DNA of 49,258 nucleotides from Ruminococcus sp. (lineage in GTDB: Bacteria > Bacillota_I > Bacilli_A > RF39 > UBA660). The position numbers and the translations under genes were made by a program. Below, piece after piece: positions 1-5,513 of the stretch. The notes under the pieces were generated by a model that was not told the DNA's origin, did not search any database, and saw only the letters and a program-made list of their open reading frames with translations. The number at the start of each line of letters is the position of its first letter. The stretch's first letter is position 1. The stretch lies in contig JAMPHW010000001.1 in NCBI GenBank assembly GCA_023663235.1, forward strand, positions 138,837-188,094. The letters are read 5' to 3'.

Positions 1-198
1 TACTGGACTGCGTCTCCATCTGACTATAACAGCGGTTATGCACGCGTGTTCTATGTGACTTCGAGTGGCTATCTCGGTTACATCAACTATATGACTAATA
101 TGTTTGATGTGCGTCCAGTAATCAATTTGAAGGCTACAGTGTCTCTTACAGGACAAGGAACATCATCTAATCCATATAAGGTTTTTGGTAGTGTATAA
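1..198 (+). CDS. C-terminal end of a DUF6273-like surface protein (5' truncated)
   Basis: Frame 1 is open from the first base to TAA at 196-198 and encodes about 65 residues. It contains YWTASPSDY, YARVFYV, GYLGYINY and VRPVINLKA, and ends in SNPYKVFGSV. This is the same C-terminal signature (YWT-SP, R/F-FYV, RPVINL, GDGT-SNPYK) as the broken minus-strand gene at 17757-19180, so the two belong to one family. The domain resembles DUF6273, which sits at the C-terminus of many large exported proteins of gut Firmicutes and has no known activity. Codon use here is richer in G/C (gtg, ctc, cgc, gcg) than in the neighbouring genes, which may reflect transfer. The N-terminus lies outside the window. 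Confidence 0.75.
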   Translation, partial: YWTASPSDYNSGYARVFYVTSSGYLGYINYMTNMFDVRPVINLKATVSLTGQGTSSNPYKVFGSV

Positions 199-213
199 AT
201 ATTTAATTCTTTT

Positions 214-247
214 TTACTTTCTTATTGCAGGAAAGTAATTTTTTAAT
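214..247 (+). terminator. Intrinsic terminator
   Basis: TTACTTTC (214-221) and GAAAGTAA (231-238) form an 8-bp stem around a 9-nt loop, followed by a T run. It ends the surface-protein transcript. Confidence 0.7.
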
Positions 248-257
248 TTGTTGTATC

Positions 258-285
258 TTGACTGCCTTTAAATATTTAGTATAAT
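258..285 (+). promoter_or_regulatory. SigA-type promoter for the HdeD-like gene
   Basis: TTGACT (258-263), a 16-nt spacer and TATAAT (280-285). An AGGAGG ribosome site at 292-297 and the ATG at 303 follow. Confidence 0.6.
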
Positions 286-302
286 ATAATTAGGAGGATA
301 AT

Positions 303-911
303 ATGAAAAAAGAGGTAAAAGAAAAAACTTTTTTAGAAAGGATAAGTTTAGATTTTAGTAAGATTATTTTAAGTAATATTGTTTTATATATATTATTTTT
401 AATAGTTGGTTTATCTATTTATTTAAAACCATTAATAGCTCTTAATACAGTTGGTATTATAATCGGTATAGCTTTTATAATACTAGGTTTATTTGACATT
501 TATGAATACTTAATGAGAGTAGTTACACCAATATTTACTTATAGAATATTTTTAGGCGTTTTAACAATAATTTTAGGATTATTTATTATACTAAATCCTT
601 TTAAACTTATTAAAGTATTAACTATAGGCTTAGGAATATATTTAATTATTAATGCGTTAGTTAAAGGATTAGAGGCATTTAAGTTAAAGAGTTATGAATA
701 TGATGGATGGTTACTTATGTTTATTATAGCAATTCTTTTATTAATATTTGGAATATTTATTACAATTAATCCGATGGCTTCAATGGATATTGCTGAGGCA
801 ACAGGTATATTCATTATTTTAGGTAGTATTTTAGAGATATGTAATTTATTTATGCTTTATAGTAAAGCTAAAGATATAACTAAATTACTTAAGAACTCTG
901 CAAAAAAATAA
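303..911 (+). CDS. HdeD/DUF308-family membrane protein
   Basis: This 202-residue protein is almost entirely hydrophobic. About six transmembrane segments lie near residues 20-42, 46-66, 78-98, 102-120, 134-156 and 163-185, with a short basic N-terminus and a Lys-rich C-terminal tail. The repeated pattern of glycine-rich helices (GLSIYLKP, LGLFIILNP, FGIFITINP) is typical of HdeD/DUF308 proteins, in which a helix pair ending in -NP is repeated. The E. coli relative is an acid-stress membrane protein; the molecular function in Firmicutes is unknown. A clear ribosome site (AGGAGG, five bases before ATG) supports the start. The gene has its own promoter, and the next gene downstream is a heat-shock gene with a separate promoter. 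Confidence 0.75.
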   Translation: MKKEVKEKTFLERISLDFSKIILSNIVLYILFLIVGLSIYLKPLIALNTVGIIIGIAFIILGLFDIYEYLMRVVTPIFTYRIFLGVLTIILGLFIILNPFKLIKVLTIGLGIYLIINALVKGLEAFKLKSYEYDGWLLMFIIAILLLIFGIFITINPMASMDIAEATGIFIILGSILEICNLFMLYSKAKDITKLLKNSAKK

Positions 912-915
912 TTTA

Positions 916-957
916 TTAGCACTTATAATTGACAAGTGCTAATTTTTATGATATATT
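916..957 (+). promoter_or_regulatory. CIRCE operator overlapping a SigA promoter (HrcA control of hsp20)
   Basis: TTAGCACTT (916-924), nine bases, AAGTGCTAA (934-942). This is the CIRCE inverted repeat bound by HrcA with the canonical 9-nt spacer; only the innermost pair differs from the consensus. It overlaps TTGACA (929-934), which stands 17 nt before TATATT (952-957), so a bound repressor would cover the -35 box and spacer. Confidence 0.9.
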
Positions 958-987
958 AATATCATGAAAGGAAAAGGTGATAATATA

Positions 988-1374
988 ATGTTACCAAAGA
1001 AAATGTTTTTAGATGATATGTTTGATAGTTTTTTAGAAAGTGAGACTTCTAAAATGAAATGTGATATTTATGAATTAGATGGAGTATATAATTTAGAATT
1101 AGACATGCCAGGATTTACTAAAGGTGATATCAGTATAGAGTATAATAAAGGAACTCTTACAATAAATGCTGAGAAAAAAGAGCAAAAAAATGAAGAAAAT
1201 GATAACAAGAAATATATTAGGCGTGAAAGGTTTTATGGTAAGTTATCTCGTTCTTTCTATTTAGGTGATATCGAAGAAGAAGCGATTAAAGCAGAATTTG
1301 TAGATGGTACGTTAAAGGTAAAAGCTCCTAAAAAAGAAGAAAACTTATCTAAAAAAGTTATTAATATAGATTAA
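988..1374 (+). CDS. hsp20: Small heat-shock protein, Hsp20 (alpha-crystallin) family
   Basis: A 128-residue ATP-independent holdase chaperone. The alpha-crystallin domain runs from about residue 25 to 118, with VYNLELDMPGF, GDISIEYNKGTLTI, an ERFYGKLSRSFYL strand, the A-x-x-x-DGTLKV motif and a short C-terminal tail. The frame could start at ATG 964, but the predicted transcription start lies at about 964, and AAAGGTGA (974-981) sits at the right distance before ATG 988, so 988 is chosen. The CIRCE element over its promoter predicts HrcA repression and induction by heat or protein-folding stress, as for groESL and dnaK operons in Firmicutes. An intrinsic terminator follows, so it is monocistronic. 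Confidence 0.93.
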   Translation: MLPKKMFLDDMFDSFLESETSKMKCDIYELDGVYNLELDMPGFTKGDISIEYNKGTLTINAEKKEQKNEENDNKKYIRRERFYGKLSRSFYLGDIEEEAIKAEFVDGTLKVKAPKKEENLSKKVINID

Positions 1375-1378
1375 AGGT

Positions 1379-1408
1379 AAACTTAAGGTTAAAACTTTAA
1401 GTTTTTTT
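1379..1408 (+). terminator. Terminator of hsp20
   Basis: AAACTTAA (1379-1386) pairs with TTAAGTTT (1397-1404), with two further inner pairs and a TTAAAA loop, then a T run. Confidence 0.75.
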
Positions 1409-1423
1409 CATATGATTTTTATG

Positions 1424-1452
1424 TAGACAAATAGGCTTTTTAGCGATATAAT
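1424..1452 (+). promoter_or_regulatory. SigA promoter of the rpsF operon
   Basis: TAGACA (1424-1429), a 17-nt spacer and TATAAT (1447-1452). Transcription would begin near 1459 at the foot of the leader hairpins. Confidence 0.75.
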
Positions 1453-1458
1453 ACATAC

Positions 1459-1513
1459 GAGTAATGAATTACTCCTTGCTTATGATTATAAGCCGAGAGA
1501 CCATAAGGAGGTG
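1459..1513 (+). promoter_or_regulatory. rpsF leader, probable S6:S18-binding autoregulatory RNA
   Basis: Two hairpins can be drawn. The first is GAGTAA (1459-1464) with TTACTC (1469-1474). The second is GCTTAT (1478-1483) with ATAAGC (1488-1493), closed by CCTT (1474-1477) with AAGG (1505-1508) across an asymmetric loop holding CGAGAGACC. The outer stem takes in the AGGAGG of rpsF. This position, with a CCG-containing internal loop, matches the known Firmicute rpsF motif bound by the S6:S18 complex. Assignment is by eye, not by covariance search. Confidence 0.65.
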
Positions 1514-1518
1514 GAAAA

Positions 1519-1809
1519 ATGACTAATTATGAAATAATGTTCATTGTTAAAACTACTATTGAAGGCGATAAAATAAAAAAGACTATCGATAATATGAAGA
1601 AAATCATAACTGATGGTAAAGGAAAAATCGTTGAGACTAAAGAAATGGGCGAAAAGAAGTTAGCCTATGCTATTAAAAAAGAGTTAAATGGCTACTATTA
1701 TGTTTTAAAAGTGGAAGCTACTTCAGAAGTAGTAAGTGAATTTGATCGTAAAGCATTAATCGATGAAAATATTTTAAGACATTTAATTATTAAATTAGAT
1801 GAGGAGTAG
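1519..1809 (+). CDS. rpsF: Ribosomal protein bS6
   Basis: A 96-residue protein of usual S6 length. It begins MTNYEIMFIVK and has the EMGEKKLAYAIKKELNGYYYV region and the C-terminal DENILRHLIIKLDE strand typical of bS6. S6 binds S18 and 16S rRNA in the platform of the 30S subunit. It is the first gene of rpsF-ssb-rpsR, the usual bacterial order, with only three bases between its stop and ssb. The ribosome site AGGAGGTG lies inside the leader fold, so its own S6:S18 product may repress translation. Confidence 0.97.
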   Translation: MTNYEIMFIVKTTIEGDKIKKTIDNMKKIITDGKGKIVETKEMGEKKLAYAIKKELNGYYYVLKVEATSEVVSEFDRKALIDENILRHLIIKLDEE

Positions 1810-1812
1810 AAT

Positions 1813-2298
1813 ATGAACAAAGTAATTTTAATAGGAAGGTTAACAAGAGATCCTGAGCTTAGAACTACACCTACTAATTTAAGTGTAGCAACATTTTCAA
1901 TTGCAGTTTCAAGACCTTTTAGTCCACAAAACGGAGGTACTCCAGAAGCGGATTTTATAAATTGTGTGGTATGGAGAAGACAAGCTGAAAATTTGGCTAA
2001 ATACTGTCACAAAGGAAGTCAAATTGCAATAGAGGGTAGAATACAATCTAGAAGTTATAATGCTAATGATGGATCAAAGAGATATGTAACAGAAGTTATG
2101 TGTGATAATATTACTTTCCTAGGGTCTAAAATGGATAATCAAGGTAATCCAACTGGTTTCGATAATAACAATAGTTATGGAAATCCAATGTCTGAACAAC
2201 CTGATATGAATTCAATTCCAACAACTGATATAACAGAAGACCCATTTAAAGATTTTGGTGAAGAAATTACTTTAAGTGATGATGATTTACCATTTTAA
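1813..2298 (+). CDS. ssb: Single-stranded DNA-binding protein
   Basis: A 161-residue SSB. The N-terminal OB fold (about 1-105) opens MNKVILIGRLTRDPELR and includes FINCVVWRRQAENLAKY and the IAIEGRIQSR strand. A flexible Asn/Pro-rich linker follows. The acidic tail ends in DDDLPF, the conserved tip that docks replication and repair partners. It coats single-stranded DNA during replication, recombination and repair. It lies between rpsF and rpsR, three bases after the former. Confidence 0.97.
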   Translation: MNKVILIGRLTRDPELRTTPTNLSVATFSIAVSRPFSPQNGGTPEADFINCVVWRRQAENLAKYCHKGSQIAIEGRIQSRSYNANDGSKRYVTEVMCDNITFLGSKMDNQGNPTGFDNNNSYGNPMSEQPDMNSIPTTDITEDPFKDFGEEITLSDDDLPF

Positions 2299-2313
2299 TA
2301 AAGGAGGATAAGT

Positions 2314-2529
2314 ATGGCAGAGTTTTTTAGAAAGAAAAAGAAAATATGTCAAATGTGCGCTGGTAAAAGCGTTGATTATAAAGATGTTATGATTATTAAT
2401 AAATATATTAATGATAAAGGTAAAATCATGCCAAGACGTATGACTGGAGCATGTGCTAAACATCAAAGACATATTGCAAAACAAGTTAAATATGCAAGAT
2501 TAATGGCTTTAATACCATTTGTTAAATAA
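2314..2529 (+). CDS. rpsR: Ribosomal protein bS18 (zinc-binding form)
   Basis: A 71-residue S18 that partners S6 in the 30S subunit. It carries KKICQMC near residues 9-14 and GACAKHQRH near 46-54, giving a C-x2-C and C-x3-H set typical of the zinc-containing paralogue of S18. The conserved VKYARLMALIPF C-terminus is present. AAAGGAGG stands before the ATG. It closes the rpsF operon and is followed by an intrinsic terminator. Having only the zinc form at the standard locus suggests normal zinc supply; a zinc-free paralogue could exist elsewhere. Confidence 0.95.
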   Translation: MAEFFRKKKKICQMCAGKSVDYKDVMIINKYINDKGKIMPRRMTGACAKHQRHIAKQVKYARLMALIPFVK

Positions 2530-2545
2530 TTTTTAAAATTTTAAG

Positions 2546-2577
2546 AGTAATGAAAGAAAATTCATTACTTTTTCTTT
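2546..2577 (+). terminator. Terminator of rpsF-ssb-rpsR
   Basis: AGTAATGAA (2546-2554) and TTCATTACT (2561-2569) form a perfect 9-bp stem, followed by TTTTCTTTT. Confidence 0.85.
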
Positions 2578-2603
2578 TGCCTAATATGATAAGTTTTGCT
2601 ATC

Positions 2604-2613
2604 TTTTGTCGAA
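2604..2613 (+). promoter_or_regulatory. Spo0A box upstream of spoIIAA
   Basis: TTTTGTCGAA contains TTGTCGAA, a full match to the Spo0A-P binding site (TGTCGAA core). It stands 55 nt before the spoIIAA start. In Bacillus, Spo0A-P with SigH activates the spoIIA operon. I could not place a convincing SigH promoter next to it. Confidence 0.6.
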
Positions 2614-2667
2614 CGTGTTTAAAATGTTTTTAAAATGTTCTATATTTAATTAGTAAAGGTGATGGAA

Positions 2668-3000
2668 ATGTTAAAAGTAGATATGGAATATGATAAAGGT
2701 ATTTTATATGTAAGATTAAAAGGAGTATTAGATCGTAAAGCTTGTTACAAAATTAATAACTATATTGTTCCTGTTGTTTTAAAACATAAGATAAAATATT
2801 TAGTGTTTAATTTATTTGAATTAAAAGATATTGATGAGTCAGGATTAGATTCATTATTAAATACTAAGTGTGCAATAAGAACTAATAAAGGTAAAATTTG
2901 TTTATGTGAAGTAAGTGATGATCTTAGAATAAAAATTAAACGTTTAAGAATGCATATTGCATCAAATGAATTAGCAGCGAATAGGTTAATAAATATCTAA
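2668..3000 (+). CDS. spoIIAA: Anti-sigma F factor antagonist SpoIIAA-like (STAS domain)
   Basis: A 110-residue STAS-domain protein. The motif DIDESGLDSLL places the phosphorylatable serine at residue 58, the same number as in B. subtilis SpoIIAA. In the known pathway dephosphorylated SpoIIAA binds the anti-sigma kinase SpoIIAB and frees SigF in the forespore. An upstream GTG (2659) and ATG (2662) are in frame, but AAAGGTG (2655-2661) is best spaced for ATG 2668. The stop overlaps the sigF start by one base (TAATG), so the two are translationally coupled. The expected middle gene spoIIAB is absent here. A general RsbV-like role is possible, but the Spo0A box and sigF partner favour sporulation. 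Confidence 0.78.
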   Translation: MLKVDMEYDKGILYVRLKGVLDRKACYKINNYIVPVVLKHKIKYLVFNLFELKDIDESGLDSLLNTKCAIRTNKGKICLCEVSDDLRIKIKRLRMHIASNELAANRLINI

Positions 3001-3641
3001 TGACAACTAATGATTTAATAGATAGTTATATGGGATTAATTAAAACGATAGCAAACAAATTTTACAATTATGAAAAAGAAGATTTAATTCAGGTTGGTGT
3101 AATTGGACTTCTTAATGCATATAAAAATTTTAAAAATACAGGAGAAACACAGTTTAGCACTTATGCTTACACTTATATTTTTGGTGAAATGTATAATCTT
3201 GTTAATAGTGCAAAATCAATAAAAGTTAGCAGAGATTTACTAAAAATATATCGAATGGTAGAAAAAACACGTTATAGTTTAGCTCAAAAATTAGGATATA
3301 TTCCGAGTAATGAAGAAGTAGCTTTATTTTTAGAATATGATATAGATAAAGTAAATATGGCAATAAATAGTGCAGAGGCAATGATTAGAATAGATGATGA
3401 AGCAAGTGAGCTTAACTTACATGAAGTTATACCTGACAAACACAAGAATAATATTGATTTAAAACTTGATTTAGATGATAGTTTTAAAATGTTAAATGAT
3501 GATGAAAGGGAAATAATAAGAGCTAGATATTATGAAGATTTAACGCAATCTGAAGTAGCTAAAAAACTTAATATGACACAAGTTATGGTATCGCGTTATG
3601 AGAAAAAAAGTTTGGAGAAAATGCGAATGGCTATGATGTAA
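3000..3641 (+). CDS. sigF: Sporulation sigma factor, SigF/SigG type
   Basis: A 213-residue sigma-70 family protein of the SigB/F/G branch. Region 2 has DLIQVGVIGLLNAYKNF and FSTYAYTYIFGEM; region 3 has KVSRDLLKIYRMVEKTRYSLAQ; region 4.2 has LTQSEVAKKLNMTQVMVSRYEKK. By alignment from memory it lacks about 35 N-terminal residues compared with B. subtilis SigF (about 255). Directly after spoIIAA and below a Spo0A box, SigF is the natural reading, though SigG cannot be excluded by sequence alone. It would direct early forespore transcription. Its direct overlap with the antagonist gene, without the anti-sigma gene, is unusual. A terminator follows immediately. Confidence 0.8.
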   Translation: MTTNDLIDSYMGLIKTIANKFYNYEKEDLIQVGVIGLLNAYKNFKNTGETQFSTYAYTYIFGEMYNLVNSAKSIKVSRDLLKIYRMVEKTRYSLAQKLGYIPSNEEVALFLEYDIDKVNMAINSAEAMIRIDDEASELNLHEVIPDKHKNNIDLKLDLDDSFKMLNDDEREIIRARYYEDLTQSEVAKKLNMTQVMVSRYEKKSLEKMRMAMM

Positions 3642-3668
3642 CACTTTAATTATTTAAAGTGTTTTTTA
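3640..3668 (+). terminator. Terminator of spoIIAA-sigF
   Basis: AACACTTTAA (3640-3649) and TTAAAGTGTT (3654-3663) form a 10-bp stem with a TTAT loop and a T run; it begins inside the sigF stop codon. Confidence 0.85.
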
Positions 3669-3681
3669 TTTGGAAATAATA

Positions 3682-3690
3682 TGCTATAAT
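3682..3690 (+). promoter_or_regulatory. Extended -10 promoter for tRNA-Thr
   Basis: TGCTATAAT is an extended -10 element nine bases before the tRNA. No good -35 box is seen. Confidence 0.5.
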
Positions 3691-3698
3691 TAATTTAT

Positions 3699-3774
3699 GC
3701 TGAAATAGCTCAGTTGGTAGAGCAACGCACTCGTAATGCGTAGGTCGGAGGTTCGATTCCTCTTTTCAGCACCA
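3699..3774 (+). tRNA. tRNA-Thr (anticodon CGT)
   Basis: Full cloverleaf. Acceptor GCTGAAA pairs with TTTCAGC, the D arm holds AGCTCAGTTGGTAGAGC, the anticodon arm is ACGCA-CTCGTAA-TGCGT, and the T arm contains GGTTCGATTCC. CCA is encoded. Confidence 0.95.
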
Positions 3775-3811
3775 GATTGATAGGAAACTCGAATCTTTCG
3801 GGTAACAATAG

Positions 3812-3841
3812 AAAACGCACTTGATAAAAGTACGTTTTTAT
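3812..3841 (+). terminator. Terminator after tRNA-Thr
   Basis: AAAACG and ACTT (3812-3822, one mismatch) pair with AAGT and CGTTTT (3828-3838); the stem runs into a T-rich stretch. Confidence 0.55.
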
Positions 3842-3865
3842 GTTATTATAAATATATCAAGGGAA

Positions 3866-3914
3866 CTTGCATAAAATAAAAAAGGAAATACTTAACTTTG
3901 GCAAGTTGAGTACT
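3866..3914 (-). terminator. Minus-strand terminator of the small-peptide mRNA
   Basis: On the minus strand TACTCAACTT pairs with AAGTTAAGTA (plus-strand 3903-3912 and 3889-3898) around GCCA, followed by TTTCCTTTTTTATTTT. The same segment is complementary to the 5' leader of this transcript (4075-4100). Confidence 0.75.
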
Positions 3915-3930
3915 TACCTAAATTTGGTTA

Positions 3931-3959
3931 AGCACTTAATCTATGCTAGATTGAGTGCT
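3931..3959. other. Long hairpin at the 3' end of the small-peptide gene
   Basis: AGCACTTAATCTA (3931-3943) and TAGATTGAGTGCT (3947-3959) form a 13-bp near-perfect stem with a 3-nt loop, next to the stop codon of the peptide gene. On the plus strand it is followed by a T-rich run (ATTTCTTTAT), so it could end an antisense RNA. No firm promoter for such an RNA was found. Confidence 0.45.
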
Positions 3960-4047
3960 ATTTCTTTATAGATAGAATCATTAAAGAGACTATTAATAAA
4001 ATGATGATTAATATTAGAAATGAGATTAGCAAATCCTTTTTCTTCAT
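3958..4047 (-). CDS. 29-residue hydrophobic peptide, probable type I toxin
   Basis: The peptide begins MKKKD, continues as one uninterrupted hydrophobic helix (LLISFLILIIILLIVSLMIL) and ends SIKK. Charged ends with a single membrane span are typical of type I toxin peptides. AAAGGAGG stands nine bases before the ATG. The transcript is well defined: promoter at 4112-4140, terminator at 3866-3914, about 220 nt in all. The leader (ACTTAACTGTTGAGT on the minus strand) is complementary to the 3' end (ACTCAAC and AGTTAAGT), the kind of 5'-3' closing seen in type I toxin mRNAs that hides the ribosome site. No family name can be assigned. The alternative is a small regulatory membrane peptide. Confidence 0.6.
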   Translation of the reverse strand: MKKKDLLISFLILIIILLIVSLMILSIKK

Positions 4048-4111
4048 AATACCAAGCCTCCTTTCATAAGAAAGTTGGCAAGCACTCAACAGTTAAGTTT
4101 TCCCTATATGC

Positions 4112-4140
4112 ATTATAACAAATTAATATCCATAAAACAA
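4112..4140 (-). promoter_or_regulatory. Promoter of the small-peptide mRNA
   Basis: On the minus strand TTGTTT (4140-4135), a 17-nt spacer and TATAAT (4117-4112); start expected near 4105. Confidence 0.7.
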
Positions 4141-4238
4141 TAAATATGGCTAAATTATGGCAATTTGATAAACACGCTTGCAAATTGACAAAGCTAATTT
4201 TGTAGTTTATAAATAATTTTAAAATCGAGGAGATATAG

Positions 4239-4527
4239 AAAATTAAAGATATTAATTTATCTATTGAAAATAATAAAGTTGATTTTGAATATGAAATAGT
4301 TGATGATAAAATAGTTTTTTAAAACAATTGATAAGTTAGAAAAAAAGACTGGTAGATGTTGTGATAATTATAAGCAAGTGGTTCTTTTTTTAAGGTATGT
4401 TTCTGATGTGGTTAAAGATGAACATAAAGAATTAGTAAGACAGAGTAATATTGTTATAGAAAATGCTTATATGTTAAATTATTTTAAGTCTAACTCTGAC
4501 CAGGCGTTAAGTTTATTTTCGGGATAG
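4239..4527 (+). pseudogene. Decayed small gene of unknown function
   Basis: A good ribosome site (GAGGAG, 4227-4232) is followed not by ATG but by ATAG at 4235-4238, as if one base had been inserted into ATGAAAATT. The frame then reads KIKDINLSIENNKVDF and stops after DDKIVF at a TTTTTTAAAA run. A frame shift restores a coherent sequence (TIDKLEKKTGRCC, then VKDEHKELVRQSNI) to a stop at 4527. The 3' end overlaps the tail of the opposite gene. No family recognised. The start lesion plus an internal frameshift argue for a pseudogene rather than one sequencing error. Confidence 0.5.
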
Positions 4528-5393
4528 AATTTCTTTCTGTATATTTTTTCTAGTTTGATGAAGTTTTCATGATAAAAGCCGAACTCTTCTATCATACGTT
4601 TTTTTATGTATGGAATGCGATATTCTTCGATATATATTTGTAAGGCTTTCAATTCAGGATCAATAACTAAAATAAAGAATATTGCTCTATAAAGAGGGTG
4701 CCATAGTTCTAGAATGCTATTAGGATTATTCATGTTAAAGCAAAGAGTGTTAGGATTATCAGGGTTTTTACAATTTACTATATAGTATTCAGCTTTTTTT
4801 AGAAAAAAACTTAATGGAATATTATTTATTTCATTAAATGATTTAATATCATTAAATCCTTCAAAAAATTTAGTACTATAATCTCTATTAACATAAGAAA
4901 TTATATCACTTACTTTTAAAAACTTTCTAAAATATAATTCTTCATATCGAAGGAAATTACTATCAAAAACGCCTATAGTTTTTTTTATGAAATTAATTAA
5001 ATCTTGGGCTCTTTTACTTTTTAATGGTTCTTCATCACTTGGAGAGTAACCATTATGTAGAAGATAATAATATACTGATAATTCATGGTCTATTGCTTCT
5101 ATTAAAAAGACTATTTTTTCATCATATGTAGGGAATTCTTTATCTCCTTTAGTACTTATTAAATATTTCATGACTGCATAGTAACGTTTACTGCTATTTT
5201 TAGGAAATTCTGTTTCAGGGAAAAGAATTTTAATAGTAGTTTGGATTTTATTTGTCGTTTTATTATTTAAGTTTTCAAAAGATTTAAAATCTTTATGGTC
5301 AGAATAGAATTTTCTTTTATAATAGAATGTTTTTTGCTCTTCTTCTATTTCATGATGGTAAGGTCCATTTATTTGTTTTTTAGTATTCTTCAT
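4479..5393 (-). CDS. Hypothetical protein, 304 aa
   Basis: I do not recognise a family. The protein is soluble, charged at the N-terminus (HHEIEEEQKTFYYKRKF) and rich in Lys, Tyr and Phe, with no signal peptide or transmembrane segment. A His-Glu-Leu within AIDHELSVYYYLLHNG near residue 95 and ILELWHPLYRAIFFI near 225 are the most distinctive stretches. A ribosome site (GAAGGG on the minus strand) precedes the ATG. It stands alone, between a decayed gene and a divergent pair of paralogues, and shares the 5394-5513 intergenic region with them. Confidence 0.65.
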   Translation of the reverse strand: MKNTKKQINGPYHHEIEEEQKTFYYKRKFYSDHKDFKSFENLNNKTTNKIQTTIKILFPETEFPKNSSKRYYAVMKYLISTKGDKEFPTYDEKIVFLIEAIDHELSVYYYLLHNGYSPSDEEPLKSKRAQDLINFIKKTIGVFDSNFLRYEELYFRKFLKVSDIISYVNRDYSTKFFEGFNDIKSFNEINNIPLSFFLKKAEYYIVNCKNPDNPNTLCFNMNNPNSILELWHPLYRAIFFILVIDPELKALQIYIEEYRIPYIKKRMIEEFGFYHENFIKLEKIYRKKFYPENKLNAWSELDLK

Positions 5394-5454
5394 AGTTTTC
5401 CCTTCTTTTTAATGGTTAGTATTGTAGCACATTTTGTTTTAAAAGTAAAATAAT

Positions 5455-5483
5455 TTGACATACGAGGCATTTAGTGATAAGAT
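5455..5483 (+). promoter_or_regulatory. Promoter of the tandem-paralogue operon
   Basis: TTGACA (5455-5460), a 17-nt spacer and TAAGAT (5478-5483). Confidence 0.65.
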
Positions 5484-5513
5484 ATATTGCGCTTATTAAA
5501 AGGAGTTGGTTTT

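Noticed and set aside
2287-2484. Minus-strand frame over rpsR
   Set aside because: It is antisense to a ribosomal protein gene, with no ribosome site.
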